Counted from the first letter of the stretch, positions 16,683-25,682 are shown. The stretch is 64,000 nucleotides of DNA from Sabulibacter ruber (GCF_017355955.1 NZ_JAFFID010000001.1:2108001-2172000), one strand, 5' to 3'. The notes: a model not told the origin generated them from the sequence alone. Made by a program: numbers and translations.

Positions 16683-16718
16683 TTTTAGGCCAACTGTTCA
16701 AAAATTAAGCCAAAAACG
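16683..16718. repeat. GTTTT palindrome family, degenerate copy
   Basis: TTTTAGGCCAACTGTTC then AAAAATTAAGCCAAAAACGC, abutting the birA stop codon. Confidence 0.55.
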
Positions 16719-16719
16719 C

Positions 16720-17484
16720 TTAATCTTCAATCACAAACTTGATTTCCTGGAACTGGAAGAACTCCAATTTCTGTTCTATCAATACTGCCAGCCGTCCGGC
16801 AGCGTCAACCCCGGTAATTTGCCCTAATACTACCCGCCCTCTTACTTCAAACGGATGCCACTCCTGGTAACGGAACAGGTACTGCAGGTACTCCCGTTTC
16901 TGTGCCTCAGCGGCCCCGCTGCGCAAAGCCAGGTACCGGCGCTCTAGGTTTTCCAGCAACTGGTCTGTTACTTTCGGGAGCGGGAACTGCTTTCCGGTAA
17001 GCAAGGCCAGTGAAGAAGCCTTGGGATGCGCAAAAGTTACCTGGTTCACATTTAGCCCAATGCCTACCACGCTGTGCTGCAAAAAGCGGCCACTGATGGA
17101 GTTTTCTATCAGAATGCCCCCTACCTTGCGGTTGTGGCAGTAGAGATCATTAGGCCACTTGAGGCAAGCACCAGAAGGCAGATGGGCGCGTAAGAGGTCA
17201 AGGACAGCCAGAGACACCGCAACGTTCAAGGAAAACTGTTGCTGTGCCTCTAAAAAAGTTGGCTTTAAAATGACAGATAACGTAATGTTTTTGTCAGGTT
17301 CCACGTCCCAGGTATTGCCACGTTGGCCGCGTCCGCCGGTTTGGGCGCCCGCCACAATGGCGCAACCATCCGTGGCCCCATTTTTGTAAAGAAGCTCATG
17401 TGCCTCTGTGTTGGTAGAGGCGCACTCTGGTAAAAAAACCAGTTGCTGGCCTATAAACAGGGTTTCAGGAGAAAATTTTTGCAA
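16720..17484 (-). CDS. birA: Biotin--[acetyl-CoA-carboxylase] ligase
   Basis: A 254-aa biotin protein ligase that attaches biotin to the carrier domain of biotin-dependent carboxylases through biotinyl-AMP. The signature GGRGQRGNTW (adenylate-binding loop, about 50-59) is present, as are LKWPNDLY and VGGILIE, and a short SH3-like C-terminal domain follows. It lacks the N-terminal helix-turn-helix of E. coli BirA, so it is a class I enzyme without repressor function. Divergently arranged with rsfS; only 40 nt lie between the start codons. Confidence 0.94.
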   Translation of the reverse strand: MQKFSPETLFIGQQLVFLPECASTNTEAHELLYKNGATDGCAIVAGAQTGGRGQRGNTWDVEPDKNITLSVILKPTFLEAQQQFSLNVAVSLAVLDLLRAHLPSGACLKWPNDLYCHNRKVGGILIENSISGRFLQHSVVGIGLNVNQVTFAHPKASSLALLTGKQFPLPKVTDQLLENLERRYLALRSGAAEAQKREYLQYLFRYQEWHPFEVRGRVVLGQITGVDAAGRLAVLIEQKLEFFQFQEIKFVIED

Positions 17485-17493
17485 AGACTTTAG

Positions 17494-17501
17494 TATTTTT
17501 G
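17494..17501 (+). promoter_or_regulatory. -7 box of the rsfS-ftsH operon
   Basis: TATTTTTG fits TAnnTTTG, 24 nt before the rsfS start. A TTTG lies at 17478-17481 but at only 12 nt spacing, so the -33 box is uncertain. Confidence 0.4.
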
Positions 17502-17524
17502 AAGATCAAATTTATATTTCCCAA

Positions 17525-17923
17525 ATGAAACAAAACACGATTCAGGACAATTCCGACATATTGGCAGAACTGGTGGTAAAAGGTATGCAGGAAAAGAAAG
17601 CAGCCGATATTGTCGTTCTTAACCTGAAATCTTTGAAAAACGCCGTTTCAGACTACTTCATCATTAGCTCAGCTAGCTCAGACACCCAGTTGGATGCCAT
17701 TGCCAGCTCCATTGAAGAAGAAGTTTTCAAACTAACCAAAGAGCATCCTTGGCAGAGTGAAGGCCGTACCAACCGTGAGTGGGTGGTGCTAGACTACGTA
17801 GACGTGGTGGCCCATATCTTCCTGAAGGAAAAACGTAATTTCTACGCACTGGAAGAACTCTGGGGCGATGCCGAAATTACGCACGTAGAGTCTACGGAAG
17901 ACTCTACCTCGGCCGTTGTTTAA
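17525..17923 (+). CDS. rsfS: Ribosome silencing factor RsfS/RsfA
   Basis: A 132-aa member of the RsfS (Iojap) family, which binds ribosomal protein L14 and blocks subunit joining during nutrient limitation. Family blocks seen: KAADIVVLNLKSLKNAVSDYF at about 21-41, ISSASSDTQLDAIA, and the C-terminal DYVDVVAHIFLKEKRNFYALEELWGDA. I use the ATG at 17525 because the upstream part of the frame overlaps birA and is not conserved-looking. It heads a run of five closely spaced genes ending at 22340; ftsH starts 47 nt downstream, the common order in Bacteroidota. Confidence 0.93.
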   Translation: MKQNTIQDNSDILAELVVKGMQEKKAADIVVLNLKSLKNAVSDYFIISSASSDTQLDAIASSIEEEVFKLTKEHPWQSEGRTNREWVVLDYVDVVAHIFLKEKRNFYALEELWGDAEITHVESTEDSTSAVV

Positions 17924-17970
17924 ACAAAGCTCCGGCCCGGAGGTTTACTTTTTATTGAAGAGAACAATCC

Positions 17971-20079
17971 ATGACAGACAAACCAGAGAATAAGAAAAAA
18001 AGGAAAATAATCCCCACCACTCCGCCGCGCCCAACCATGCAGATTTGGGTGTTGGCAGCGCTCGTGATCTTTATTTTCGGACTTACCTACTATAACAACC
18101 TGAACGCAACGGTAGAAATCCGTCAGCCGCGCTTTGAGGAAATGCTCCTGGCGCAGGACGTGAAGAAAGTGGCCGTTGTGAACAACAACATGGTGGAGGT
18201 GACCTTGAAAGAGGAAGCCTTGAAAAACGAAAAATACAGAGCTGAGCTGGAGAATCGTGGCGGATTAACCATGAGTACCCAAGGTGCTCACTACCACTTC
18301 CCTATCATCACTGCTGAAAGCTTTAAGCAGGATCTTGACAAACTGCAGGCCGAAATTCCGCGCGAGCAGCGTGTGCCGTTGGAGATTGAGAAACGAACTG
18401 GCCTTTTAGAGCTCCTGATGGGCTGGCCGTTCTTCATCCTACTCATGGTAGGCTTCTGGTTCCTGATGCGCCGTATGGCCACTGGGGGTGCCGGAGGGCA
18501 GATTTTCAACATCGGAAAATCACGCGCCGCCCTGTTTGACGCCGAGAACAAGGTGAAAATCACGTTCAAAGACGTAGCCGGGCTGGAAGAAGCCAAAGAA
18601 GAGATCCAGGAGATTGTAGAGTTCCTGAAGAACCCCACTAAATTCACCATTCTGGGAGGTAAAATCCCGAAAGGTGCGTTGCTGGTAGGCCCTCCGGGTA
18701 CCGGTAAAACCTTGTTAGCCAAAGCCGTTGCCGGTGAGGCCGATGTACCGTTCTTCTCGCTGTCAGGTTCTGACTTCGTGGAGATGTTCGTGGGGGTGGG
18801 TGCTGCCCGCGTGCGTGACTTGTTCAAGCAAGCTAAAGCCAAAGCCCCGTGTATCATCTTCATTGACGAGATCGATGCCATTGGTCGTTCACGGAGCCGC
18901 GGGCAGATGCCAGGCGGTAACGATGAGCGTGAGAACACCCTGAACTCCCTGTTGGTGGAGATGGACGGTTTCGCCACTGACTCCGGCGTAATCATCCTGG
19001 CTGCTACCAACCGTCCTGACATCCTGGACTCTGCCTTGCTGCGCCCCGGCCGTTTCGACCGTCAGATCAGCATTGACAAGCCAGACATCAACGGCCGTAC
19101 CCAGATCTTTGGCGTACACTTAGGCCCGCTTTCATTAGCCGATGGCATTGACGCCCGTAAACTGGCCGCTCAGACGCCTGGTTTTGCCGGAGCTGAGATT
19201 GCCAACGTGTGTAACGAAGCTGCCTTAATTGCGGCCCGCCGTAACAAGAAGGCCATTGACATGCAGGACTTCAATGACGCCATTGACCGCGTGATTGGTG
19301 GTCTGGAGAAGAAAAACAAAATCATCTCTCCGGAAGAGAAGAAAATTGTGGCGTATCATGAGGCTGGTCACGCCATTGCCGGTTGGTTCCTGGAGCACTG
19401 CGACCCGTTGGTGAAAGTGAGCATTGTGCCGCGTGGTGTTGCCGCGCTGGGATATGCCCAGTACCTGCCAAAAGAGCAGTTCCTGTACACCACTGAGCAG
19501 TTGATTGACGAGATGTGCATGGCCCTGGGTGGTCGTGCCGCTGAGCAGATCGTGTTCGGGAAGATCTCTACCGGTGCTTTGAGTGACCTGGAGCGCATCA
19601 CCAAAATGGCCTACAGCATTGTGACCATGTACGGAATGAACCCACGCATCGGGAACCTGTCTTTCTATGACTCTAAGCAGCCTGACACCACGTTCACCAA
19701 GCCGTACTCAGAAACAACCGCTGAGACCATTGACAACGAGGTAAGATTGCTGGTAGAGAATGCCTACAACCGCACCATTCAGTTGCTGACCGACAAGCGT
19801 CATGAACTGGAGTTGGTGGCGCAGGAGTTGTTGCAGAAAGAGATCATCTTCCAGAACGACCTTGAGCGTCTGGTTGGGAAGCGTCCATTTGATGGCCTTA
19901 CCACCTATCAGGCGCATACGGCGGGCACAGACCGCAGTAAAACCCAGAGCGAGCTGGCCGGTGAAAGCCACATTACCACTCCAACCGGAGCGCAGCAAAA
20001 CCAGGAAGACACGCCTACGGCAGCAGAGCCAACGGGCGCACCAACTTCCACCGGAGAAGGTACTACGTTCAATTCGTAG
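17971..20079 (+). CDS. ftsH: ATP-dependent zinc metalloprotease FtsH
   Basis: A 702-aa membrane AAA protease that degrades misfolded membrane proteins and regulatory targets. Two membrane helices lie at about 24-42 and 147-166, with a periplasmic domain between. The AAA domain has Walker A GPPGTGKT (about 239-246), Walker [12 protein letters not shown] and the SRH ending [12 protein letters not shown]. The peptidase zinc site HEAGH lies at about 463-467. The C-terminal 50 residues are Ser/Thr/Ala/Gly-rich and probably disordered. The N-terminus is lysine-rich (NKKKRKI) before the first helix, in keeping with cytosolic placement. Confidence 0.97.
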   Translation: MTDKPENKKKRKIIPTTPPRPTMQIWVLAALVIFIFGLTYYNNLNATVEIRQPRFEEMLLAQDVKKVAVVNNNMVEVTLKEEALKNEKYRAELENRGGLTMSTQGAHYHFPIITAESFKQDLDKLQAEIPREQRVPLEIEKRTGLLELLMGWPFFILLMVGFWFLMRRMATGGAGGQIFNIGKSRAALFDAENKVKITFKDVAGLEEAKEEIQEIVEFLKNPTKFTILGGKIPKGALLVGPPGTGKTLLAKAVAGEADVPFFSLSGSDFVEMFVGVGAARVRDLFKQAKAKAPCIIFIDEIDAIGRSRSRGQMPGGNDERENTLNSLLVEMDGFATDSGVIILAATNRPDILDSALLRPGRFDRQISIDKPDINGRTQIFGVHLGPLSLADGIDARKLAAQTPGFAGAEIANVCNEAALIAARRNKKAIDMQDFNDAIDRVIGGLEKKNKIISPEEKKIVAYHEAGHAIAGWFLEHCDPLVKVSIVPRGVAALGYAQYLPKEQFLYTTEQLIDEMCMALGGRAAEQIVFGKISTGALSDLERITKMAYSIVTMYGMNPRIGNLSFYDSKQPDTTFTKPYSETTAETIDNEVRLLVENAYNRTIQLLTDKRHELELVAQELLQKEIIFQNDLERLVGKRPFDGLTTYQAHTAGTDRSKTQSELAGESHITTPTGAQQNQEDTPTAAEPTGAPTSTGEGTTFNS

Positions 20080-20082
20080 CTC

Positions 20083-20110
20083 TTTTCTGAAAAGTAGGCT
20101 TAAAACCGAA
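20083..20110. repeat. GTTTT palindrome family copy
   Basis: TTTTCTGAAAAGTAGGC then TTAAAACC, directly behind the ftsH stop and inside a gap of only 39 nt between coupled genes. Confidence 0.55.
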
Positions 20111-20118
20111 AAACAAAC

Positions 20119-20769
20119 ATGTACGAAGCTAAATCCAAAGAGATTGTGCTCCGCAAGGTAAGAGAGGCGCTGGCTAAGTCAGCGCCTTTTCTGCCTCCTA
20201 CCCCTGACTTCAGCACCTCGGTGTACGGGCCTTTGCTGGAAGACCTCTCCGTGCTCTTCGCCGAGACGTTCATCCGCAACAGCGGCACCTTTGTGTACTG
20301 CGAGAACGAGGAAGACTTCTTTGACCAGCTGTTTGAGTTCAAGAAAGAGCGCGGCATTGACAACCTGTACGTGTGGGAGCCCACGCTCAAGAAGATTCTG
20401 CACGCGGGCGGTATCAACTTCAACGGCACCGAAGACGACTTCATCAACAACGCCCAGGCGGCCTTGACTACCTGTGAGGCGCTGGTGGCGCGGACGGGAA
20501 GTATCCTGGTTTCCTCGGCTAACGCCAGCGGCAGAAGGCTCTCAGTGTACCCGGCCATGCACTTAGTGGTGGCCAAATTGTCACAGTTGGTACCCGATAT
20601 AAAGCAGGCGCTGCAGTTTGTGCAGGAGAAGTACGGCAAGCGGCTACCGTCCATGCTGTCTTTGGTGAGCGGCCCCAGCCGTACCGCCGATATTGAGAAA
20701 ACCCTTGTCATGGGCGCCCACGGCCCCAAAGAACTCATTCTGTTCCTCGTTGATGATCACTCCGATTGA
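20119..20769 (+). CDS. LUD domain protein (LutC/YkgG family)
   Basis: A 216-aa LUD-domain protein. LutC is the third component of the LutABC lactate-oxidising complex, but no lutA or lutB gene is near, so this is an orphan member of unknown partner. The family regions VARTGSILVSS and the C-terminal VMGAHGPKELILFLVDD (GPxxL motif) are visible. It lies 39 nt after ftsH and overlaps the lpxH start by 17 nt, so it belongs to the same transcription unit; this placement between ftsH and lipid A genes suggests a housekeeping rather than a lactate-specific role (inference). Confidence 0.85.
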   Translation: MYEAKSKEIVLRKVREALAKSAPFLPPTPDFSTSVYGPLLEDLSVLFAETFIRNSGTFVYCENEEDFFDQLFEFKKERGIDNLYVWEPTLKKILHAGGINFNGTEDDFINNAQAALTTCEALVARTGSILVSSANASGRRLSVYPAMHLVVAKLSQLVPDIKQALQFVQEKYGKRLPSMLSLVSGPSRTADIEKTLVMGAHGPKELILFLVDDHSD

Positions 20770-21532
20770 CGTCTTACCCCCCGGTAAAAAAGTATATTTT
20801 GCCTCAGACTTCCACTTAGGGGTTCCCAACCCGGAGTCCAGCCTGGTGCGCGAGAAAAAAATTGTGCGGTGGTTAGATCAGGTGAAAACAGACGCCCACG
20901 CCATTTTCCTGCTGGGCGATATCTTCGATTTCTGGTTTGAGTACCGCCACGCCATCCCACGCGGTTTTATCAGACTTCAGGGAAAACTGGCCGAAATCGC
21001 GGACAGCGGCATTCCCATCTACCTTTTCACGGGAAACCATGACATGTGGATGTTTGACTACTTCCCCAAGGAACTGAACATCCCCATCATCCGGAAACCC
21101 ATTTCCACCAGAATTGGTAACCATACGTTCTACATCGGGCACGGCGATGGTCTGGGCCCCAAGGATTACACCTATAAAGTCCTGAAAAAGGTGTTTGCCA
21201 ACCCGTTGAGCCAATGGTTTTTCGCGCGTATTCACCCCAACATGGGCATTGGCTTGGCTAGTTACTGGTCCCGCAAAAGCCGCATCCAGAACACCAAGGT
21301 AGACGAGGTGTTCAAAGGCGATGACGAGTGGCTGGTGCACTACTGTAACCGCGTGGAAGGACGGCAGCACCATGATTTCTACATCTTCGGGCACCGGCAT
21401 TTGCCCCTGGATTTACCCATTGGCGAACGCAGCCGCTACCTGAACCTGGGAGAATGGGTCAATTTTTGCTCCTATGCAGTCTATGATGGTCAGGAACTTA
21501 CCCTTACGTATTTTGAAAAGCAGCCTGCTTAG
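20753..21532 (+). CDS. lpxH: UDP-2,3-diacylglucosamine diphosphatase
   Basis: A 259-aa metallophosphoesterase of lipid A synthesis, hydrolysing UDP-2,3-diacylglucosamine to lipid X and UMP. The calcineurin-like metal motifs are in order: ASDFHLG, LLGDIFDFWFEYR, FTGNHDMW, IGHGDGLGP and the C-terminal FGHRHLPL. Start MITPIDVLPPGKK at 20753 is chosen because the upstream in-frame codons belong to the overlapping LUD gene and would start at TTG. A further unknown gene begins inside its 3' end. Confidence 0.93.
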   Translation: MITPIDVLPPGKKVYFASDFHLGVPNPESSLVREKKIVRWLDQVKTDAHAIFLLGDIFDFWFEYRHAIPRGFIRLQGKLAEIADSGIPIYLFTGNHDMWMFDYFPKELNIPIIRKPISTRIGNHTFYIGHGDGLGPKDYTYKVLKKVFANPLSQWFFARIHPNMGIGLASYWSRKSRIQNTKVDEVFKGDDEWLVHYCNRVEGRQHHDFYIFGHRHLPLDLPIGERSRYLNLGEWVNFCSYAVYDGQELTLTYFEKQPA

Positions 21533-22340
21533 CTTGGTTTTCCTGCTTTCTGGCTTTTTGAGGCCAGAAACGGGTTTAAGTCAGGCACCCGCCCCAACCT
21601 GGTCGTTGGCGTTTCAGCTGCCCGCCAAGGGAAATGCGTTGCTATCCATCGATCGGTTTGACCGCGCTTATCTATCAGACACCAGGCAGAATATTATTCA
21701 ATTAGATACGCTGGGCAAGGTGGTGAACACGTTCTCGCCGCCGGTGCAGGGCAGAGTGGCCATGGTAGAGGCCTGGAGCCCGGCCAAAATCTCGGTGTTC
21801 TACGATGACCGCCAGCGCGTTCAATTGCTGGACCGTTTTCTGACGCCCCTAGGTTTGGCCGACTTGAGAGAATACACCGATGGCACCATCAGGGCCGCTA
21901 CCTTAGCCGCCGATGACCGGCTTTGGCTCTTTGACGAGACCACCTTCAGGCTGTTGAAAATTGATACCCGCGTGAACCGGGCGGTGTTTGAGAACCCTTT
22001 GGAATTGCTGCTGGACCGCCGGCAGCACGACATCACGTTCCTGCGCGAGTATCAAAGCAAGCTGTACATGGTAGACCGGCTCTCGGGCATTTACGTGTTT
22101 GACAACATGGGCAATTACCAGAAGAAGCTTCCCTACCCTAACCTTACGTACGTGGGCTTTGTGGGCGATGAACTGTATTATCTCTCCAATAACCAGCTTC
22201 AGTTCCAGCACCTGTACACGTTCCAGACCCGCACCGTGGCCCTGCCAGAACAAGCCCAGCCTTACCGTCAGGTTTTGGTGGGCGATAAGTTTATTTACCT
22301 GCTCACCACCGATTCACTTTTCGCTTACCGTAAAAAGTAA
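21474..22340 (+). CDS. Conserved hypothetical exported protein, propeller-like
   Basis: A 288-aa protein with a basic N-terminus and a hydrophobic stretch (LLSLVFLLSGF, about 18-28) that can serve as signal peptide, ending near GLSQAP. The mature part has repeated short strands with the pattern hydrophobic-DxxxxxY (SIDRFDRAYLSD, MVDRLSGIYVFDNMG, VGDKFIYLLTTDSLF), as in NHL/WD-type propellers. No catalytic motif was recognised. The possible ATG starts at 21474, 21483 and 21486 all lie inside lpxH, giving a 47-59 nt overlap in a different frame. Co-transcription with lpxH suggests an envelope role, which is inference. Confidence 0.75.
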   Translation: MQSMMVRNLPLRILKSSLLSLVFLLSGFLRPETGLSQAPAPTWSLAFQLPAKGNALLSIDRFDRAYLSDTRQNIIQLDTLGKVVNTFSPPVQGRVAMVEAWSPAKISVFYDDRQRVQLLDRFLTPLGLADLREYTDGTIRAATLAADDRLWLFDETTFRLLKIDTRVNRAVFENPLELLLDRRQHDITFLREYQSKLYMVDRLSGIYVFDNMGNYQKKLPYPNLTYVGFVGDELYYLSNNQLQFQHLYTFQTRTVALPEQAQPYRQVLVGDKFIYLLTTDSLFAYRKK

Positions 22341-22343
22341 CTC

Positions 22344-22383
22344 CCGTTTCAGGCCTGATTCCAGAAAATCCAGCCTGAAACGG
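22344..22383. repeat. GTTTT palindrome family copy, near-perfect; possible terminator
   Basis: Ends CCGTTTCAGGC and GCCTGAAACGG pair perfectly over 11 bp around an 18-nt AT-rich core containing CCAGAAAATCC. It begins 3 nt after the stop of the upstream gene and ends 26 nt before the stop of the converging SMR gene. Confidence 0.8.
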
Positions 22384-22409
22384 AAGCTATCCGCAGATAC
22401 GCGGCAGGC

Positions 22410-22745
22410 TTATTCTTTCGCCAGAAACTTAAGCCCAAGCACCCCGGCAATAATCAGCCCGATGCACACCAACCGGATCACGTCTTTGGGCTCATTGAAC
22501 AGAATCATGCCTAGAATGGCGGTTCCTACGGCCCCAATTCCGGTCCAGGAAGCGTAGGCAGTACCCACCGGCAGAGTACGCATAGCTTGGGCCAGTAACA
22601 CAAAGCTCAGAATCATGATCACCACCGTAATGATGGTAGGCCAAAGCTTGGTAAATCCTTCGGTGTACTTCAGGCCTATGGCCCAGCCAATTTCGCAGAG
22701 GCCGGCTATGATAAGGTAGATCCAGGCTGTATTCATTCTCTTCAT
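22410..22745 (-). CDS. SMR family exporter (SugE/Gdx type)
   Basis: A 111-aa four-helix membrane protein of the small multidrug resistance family. The membrane-embedded Glu is in [16 protein letters not shown] (helix 1), and the [12 protein letters not shown] motif in helix 3 with its Trp-Thr-Gly is closer to the SugE/Gdx guanidinium exporters than to EmrE (which has Trp-Ala-Gly). Proton-coupled export of guanidinium is therefore likely, by inference. The start may be 22745 or the second ATG at 22736. Only one SMR gene is seen, so it should act as a homodimer. Confidence 0.88.
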   Translation of the reverse strand: MKRMNTAWIYLIIAGLCEIGWAIGLKYTEGFTKLWPTIITVVIMILSFVLLAQAMRTLPVGTAYASWTGIGAVGTAILGMILFNEPKDVIRLVCIGLIIAGVLGLKFLAKE

Positions 22746-23225
22746 CTTTTCTAGTATGTGTACGGATGCTCAGGAGGTAGTTACCACAGGTTCAGCACGT
22801 TAATTTCCGTTTTGGTCAGGATTTGATTGCGTACTTGAGGGCAATACTTCTACTTGCAAACTTAGCGGGAAAGCTATATTGCTTTCTCTGTTACGGCAAA
22901 CTTATGAAAAAAGCCGCAGGCAGGTAGTGCTTCCAGACTTTTGTTCTCCTGAATCTGGACAAATCATGTTTTTGGCCCTGAGACGTTGTTTAAAGGAAAA
23001 GTCCTCCTGAACAATTAATTTCGAGGTTTCTTACACTAACCAGCTACGCTGTTTTGCGCCTGTTTTTTCAAAAGTACGCCGCTATCCAGAGATTAGAACA
23101 TTAATAATACCATGAGCAGAACGTGCCTTTCAGCAATTGAAACTGGGGTATGGTCATCAATTGTGTTTTGAACTATGATTCTCTCTACCGAGCTTTTGGA
23201 CAGGCTGTTTGTGCAGTCTCCCTTT
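22746..23225. other. 480-bp divergent intergenic region
   Basis: Separates the SMR gene from the histidine kinase gene. On the minus strand TAAGTTTG (consensus TAnnTTTG) lies about 115 nt upstream of the SMR start, implying a long leader with small inverted repeats (ATTGC/GCAAT), but I cannot match it to any guanidine riboswitch class. A weak trace of the GTTTT family lies near 23058-23090. No ORF is supported. Confidence 0.5.
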
Positions 23226-24287
23226 ATGAAGAAAAAGTTTCAGTTTAAGCATAAAAACCTGTTGCGCTACCTGGGCAATACGGGCATTGCCTTCCTTATA
23301 TTCTGGGTGTTCTTTTTTATCCACCGCACCGGCTTCAGTGATTTCGAGCCGGTAGATGTGTTCCGCCTGCTCTACAATGCGCTGATGGTCAACGTGGTGC
23401 TGGAGGGTACCCGCCTCATTGCCAAACGCCTCAGTAAAAAGTATGACTGGCGCGAGTACGGCCTGCGCCGGTTTATCTATGAATGGATCTCGGTACAGGT
23501 GTACATCTTGTTGGTGATGGTGCTGTTTGAGGTGATGCCGCGCATGTTCCTGGGCCAGATGGCCTATGATTTCCAGAACCCCGAGGCCATGCGCTATGTG
23601 AAAGAGGTCTTCGTGTTTGGCAGTATCATTCTGCTGTTTGTGCACTTCATCCGGTCGGGCATTTACTTCTACAACCAGTGGCACCGCTACCTCATGCAGG
23701 CCGAGAAACTGAAGAAAGAGACCATTAAGGTGCAGTTTGAGTCTTTGAAGCAACAGGTGAACCCGCACTTTCTGTTTAACAGCCTCAATGCCCTTTCCTC
23801 GCTCATTTACAAAGACCAGGATCTGGCGGCTAAGTTTGTGGAGCAGCTATCCAAGGTATACCGCTACGTGCTGGAAAACAAAGACAAAGAGCTGGTAAGC
23901 CTGCACACTGAGCTGGACTTCATTTACTCTTACCTGTTCCTGCTCAAGATCCGGTTCAGGGAGAACCTGCAGGTGAACATGGACGTGCCCGATCATCTGC
24001 TCAACCACCAGGTGGCCCCGCTCACCATGCAGTTGCTCATGGAAAACGCCATCAAGCACAACATTGTGAGCCGCGACGAGCCTCTGTACATTGACGTGTT
24101 TGTAGAAGGCGATTACATCATCATCAAGAACAACCTGCAGTTGCGCGAGAGCAGCGAGGAGTCTACCGGGGTGGGCCTGAAAAATATCATCAACCGCTAC
24201 AAATTCATCACCGATAAAAAAGTAGACGTGGAAGTGACCGCTGATAATTTCATTGCTAAATTACCTCTTCTAAACAAAGCCGCCTGA
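23226..24287 (+). CDS. LytS/YehU-type sensor histidine kinase
   Basis: A 353-aa membrane kinase. The first about 160 residues hold four hydrophobic segments, then a short coiled linker leads to the His_kinase domain with LKQQVNPHFLFNSLNALSSL (phosphoacceptor His in NPHF) and a HATPase domain with LLMENAIKHN and GVGLKNI. This is the standard Bacteroidota two-component design with a membrane-stress-type input and no PAS domain. I start at MKKKFQF (23226); 17 in-frame codons upstream look non-coding. It overlaps the response regulator gene by one base (TGATG), so the two are translationally coupled partners. Confidence 0.92.
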   Translation: MKKKFQFKHKNLLRYLGNTGIAFLIFWVFFFIHRTGFSDFEPVDVFRLLYNALMVNVVLEGTRLIAKRLSKKYDWREYGLRRFIYEWISVQVYILLVMVLFEVMPRMFLGQMAYDFQNPEAMRYVKEVFVFGSIILLFVHFIRSGIYFYNQWHRYLMQAEKLKKETIKVQFESLKQQVNPHFLFNSLNALSSLIYKDQDLAAKFVEQLSKVYRYVLENKDKELVSLHTELDFIYSYLFLLKIRFRENLQVNMDVPDHLLNHQVAPLTMQLLMENAIKHNIVSRDEPLYIDVFVEGDYIIIKNNLQLRESSEESTGVGLKNIINRYKFITDKKVDVEVTADNFIAKLPLLNKAA

Positions 24288-25069
24288 TGAACATCCTCCT
24301 GATTGAAGACGAATATTTGGCTTCTGAGAAATTGGAAGCCCAGCTGCTCCGCTATGATCCCACCATTCGGGTGGTAGGCACCATTGATTCCATCCGGAAC
24401 GCGGTGCGGTGGTTTGAGTCCAATCCCACGCCTGATCTGGCTTTTCTGGACATCCACCTGTCAGACGGCAACAGCTTTGAGATTTTCCAGAAGGTTGAGG
24501 TGAAATGCCCTATTATCTTTACTACCGCCTATGATGAATATGCGGTAAAAGCCTTCAAGGTGAACAGCATTGACTACTTGCTCAAACCCATCAGCAATGA
24601 GGACCTGGCCGCTGCCATGGACAAGTTCAAGGCCTTACGCCAAAGCCAGCCCCAAACACCAGCCCTGGACATGCACCAGATCATGGCCCTGCTGAACCGG
24701 AATGCTTCTCCCATTACCGAAACCCCCAACTACAAAAACCGTTTCCTGGTGAAAAGCGGCCAGAAAATACGCTCGGTGTCTACTGATGAGATTGCTTATT
24801 TCTACGCTGAGGATAAGATCGTTTTCCTGATCACGACCAACGGCCAGCGCTTCATCACCGACTATACCCTGGACACCCTGCAGGAGATCCTGGACCCCGA
24901 GCAGTTCAGCCGCCTGAACCGCCAGTTCATTGCGCACATTCACTCCATTGATGAGATCCATCCGTATTTGAAGGGCCGCCTGAAAGTGTACGTAAAACCC
25001 ACCACCGACAAAGAAATCATCATCAGCAACGAGCGCGCCGCCGCCTTTAAGGAGTGGTTGGGCAAGTAA
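24287..25069 (+). CDS. LytTR family response regulator
   Basis: A 260-aa regulator. The receiver domain (about 1-120) has the acidic pair at Glu7-Asp8, phospho-acceptor Asp55 in LAFLDIHLSDG and the conserved Lys in YLLKPI. The LytTR DNA-binding domain spans about 155-258 (FLVKSGQKIRSV...FSRLNRQFIAHI). It is activated by the adjacent kinase. Its regulon cannot be read from this window; LytTR sites are short and no obvious tandem site precedes the operon. Confidence 0.94.
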   Translation: MNILLIEDEYLASEKLEAQLLRYDPTIRVVGTIDSIRNAVRWFESNPTPDLAFLDIHLSDGNSFEIFQKVEVKCPIIFTTAYDEYAVKAFKVNSIDYLLKPISNEDLAAAMDKFKALRQSQPQTPALDMHQIMALLNRNASPITETPNYKNRFLVKSGQKIRSVSTDEIAYFYAEDKIVFLITTNGQRFITDYTLDTLQEILDPEQFSRLNRQFIAHIHSIDEIHPYLKGRLKVYVKPTTDKEIIISNERAAAFKEWLGK

Positions 25070-25070
25070 G

Positions 25071-25110
25071 CTGTTTCAGGGCTGTTTCCTGAAAATCAGG
25101 GTTAAAACAG
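25071..25110. repeat. GTTTT palindrome family copy
   Basis: CTGTTTCAGGGCTGTTTCC then TGAAAATCAGGGTTAAAACAG, beginning 1 nt after the response-regulator stop. Confidence 0.75.
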
Positions 25111-25125
25111 AACTACATTTTTGTT

Positions 25126-25169
25126 AAAACGGGAGAGGTCAGATGAAAGCATCTGGCCTCTCCCGTTTT
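25126..25169. terminator. Bidirectional intrinsic terminator
   Basis: 20-bp stem (25126-25145 with 25150-25169, one G-T pair) with a 4-nt loop AAAG and A/T flanks, between the convergent response-regulator and GNAT genes. A short GTTTT-family remnant follows at 25163-25190. Confidence 0.88.
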
Positions 25170-25193
25170 AGAGCCGTTTTTCAAAAACCTCCT

Positions 25194-25682
25194 TTATTCC
25201 GCCAGATCTTTCAGCATCCAGATGTTGCAGGCATAATGCCCCGAGTTGCCCAAGGCGTGCGGCAAGGGTTTAAAGCCGGCTTTCTCATACATGCTCACGG
25301 CTTTGGCCAGCTCGGGGAAAGACTCCAGGTAGAGTTGTTTGTAGCCCAGTTCTTTGGCCAGGGCAATGTTTTGCTGCATCAGTTGGTATCCTATGCCCTG
25401 CCCTCTTGTCTCAGCGGCCAAGTAAAACTTCACTAATTCGGCGCAGCCTTCTGGGAGCCCATCGGTGGGGTACACGCCGCAGCCGCCAATAATTTCGCCT
25501 TCCTGCTCCGCCACCAGGTACGCGCTGCCCGGCGTCTGGAAAAGCTGGTACAGGGCATCGGTGGTGGGGTCTGTGTAGACGGTGCCGGGCTTATCAATTT
25601 TGAATTCCCGGAATACCTTCCGGATCAGATCGACCAGCAAAGGATTATCCTTTTCTTCTATGGGCCTGAAGGAAACGTTCAT
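25194..25682 (-). CDS. GNAT family N-acetyltransferase
   Basis: A 162-aa single-domain acetyltransferase. The acetyl-CoA loop is RGQGIGYQLMQQ (motif A, Q/RxxGxG/A), preceded by LVKFYLAAETRG and followed by the KLYLESFPELAKAVSMYEKAGF helix. Substrate unknown; it could act on an amino acid or small amine. Starts at ATG 25682. Confidence 0.9.
   Translation of the reverse strand: MNVSFRPIEEKDNPLLVDLIRKVFREFKIDKPGTVYTDPTTDALYQLFQTPGSAYLVAEQEGEIIGGCGVYPTDGLPEGCAELVKFYLAAETRGQGIGYQLMQQNIALAKELGYKQLYLESFPELAKAVSMYEKAGFKPLPHALGNSGHYACNIWMLKDLAE

Noticed and set aside
18291..19022. A 243-codon open frame on the minus strand inside ftsH
   Set aside because: Antisense shadow of the conserved AAA domain; no family resemblance.
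22746..22900. Guanidine riboswitch in front of the SMR exporter
   Set aside because: I looked for the conserved elements of the ykkC (I), mini-ykkC (II) and class III RNAs on the minus strand and could not find a convincing match.
23157..23768. A 203-codon His-rich minus-strand frame opposite the LytS-type kinase
   Set aside because: Histidine/glutamine-rich composition is typical of antisense reading of a conserved frame; the kinase frame is unambiguous.
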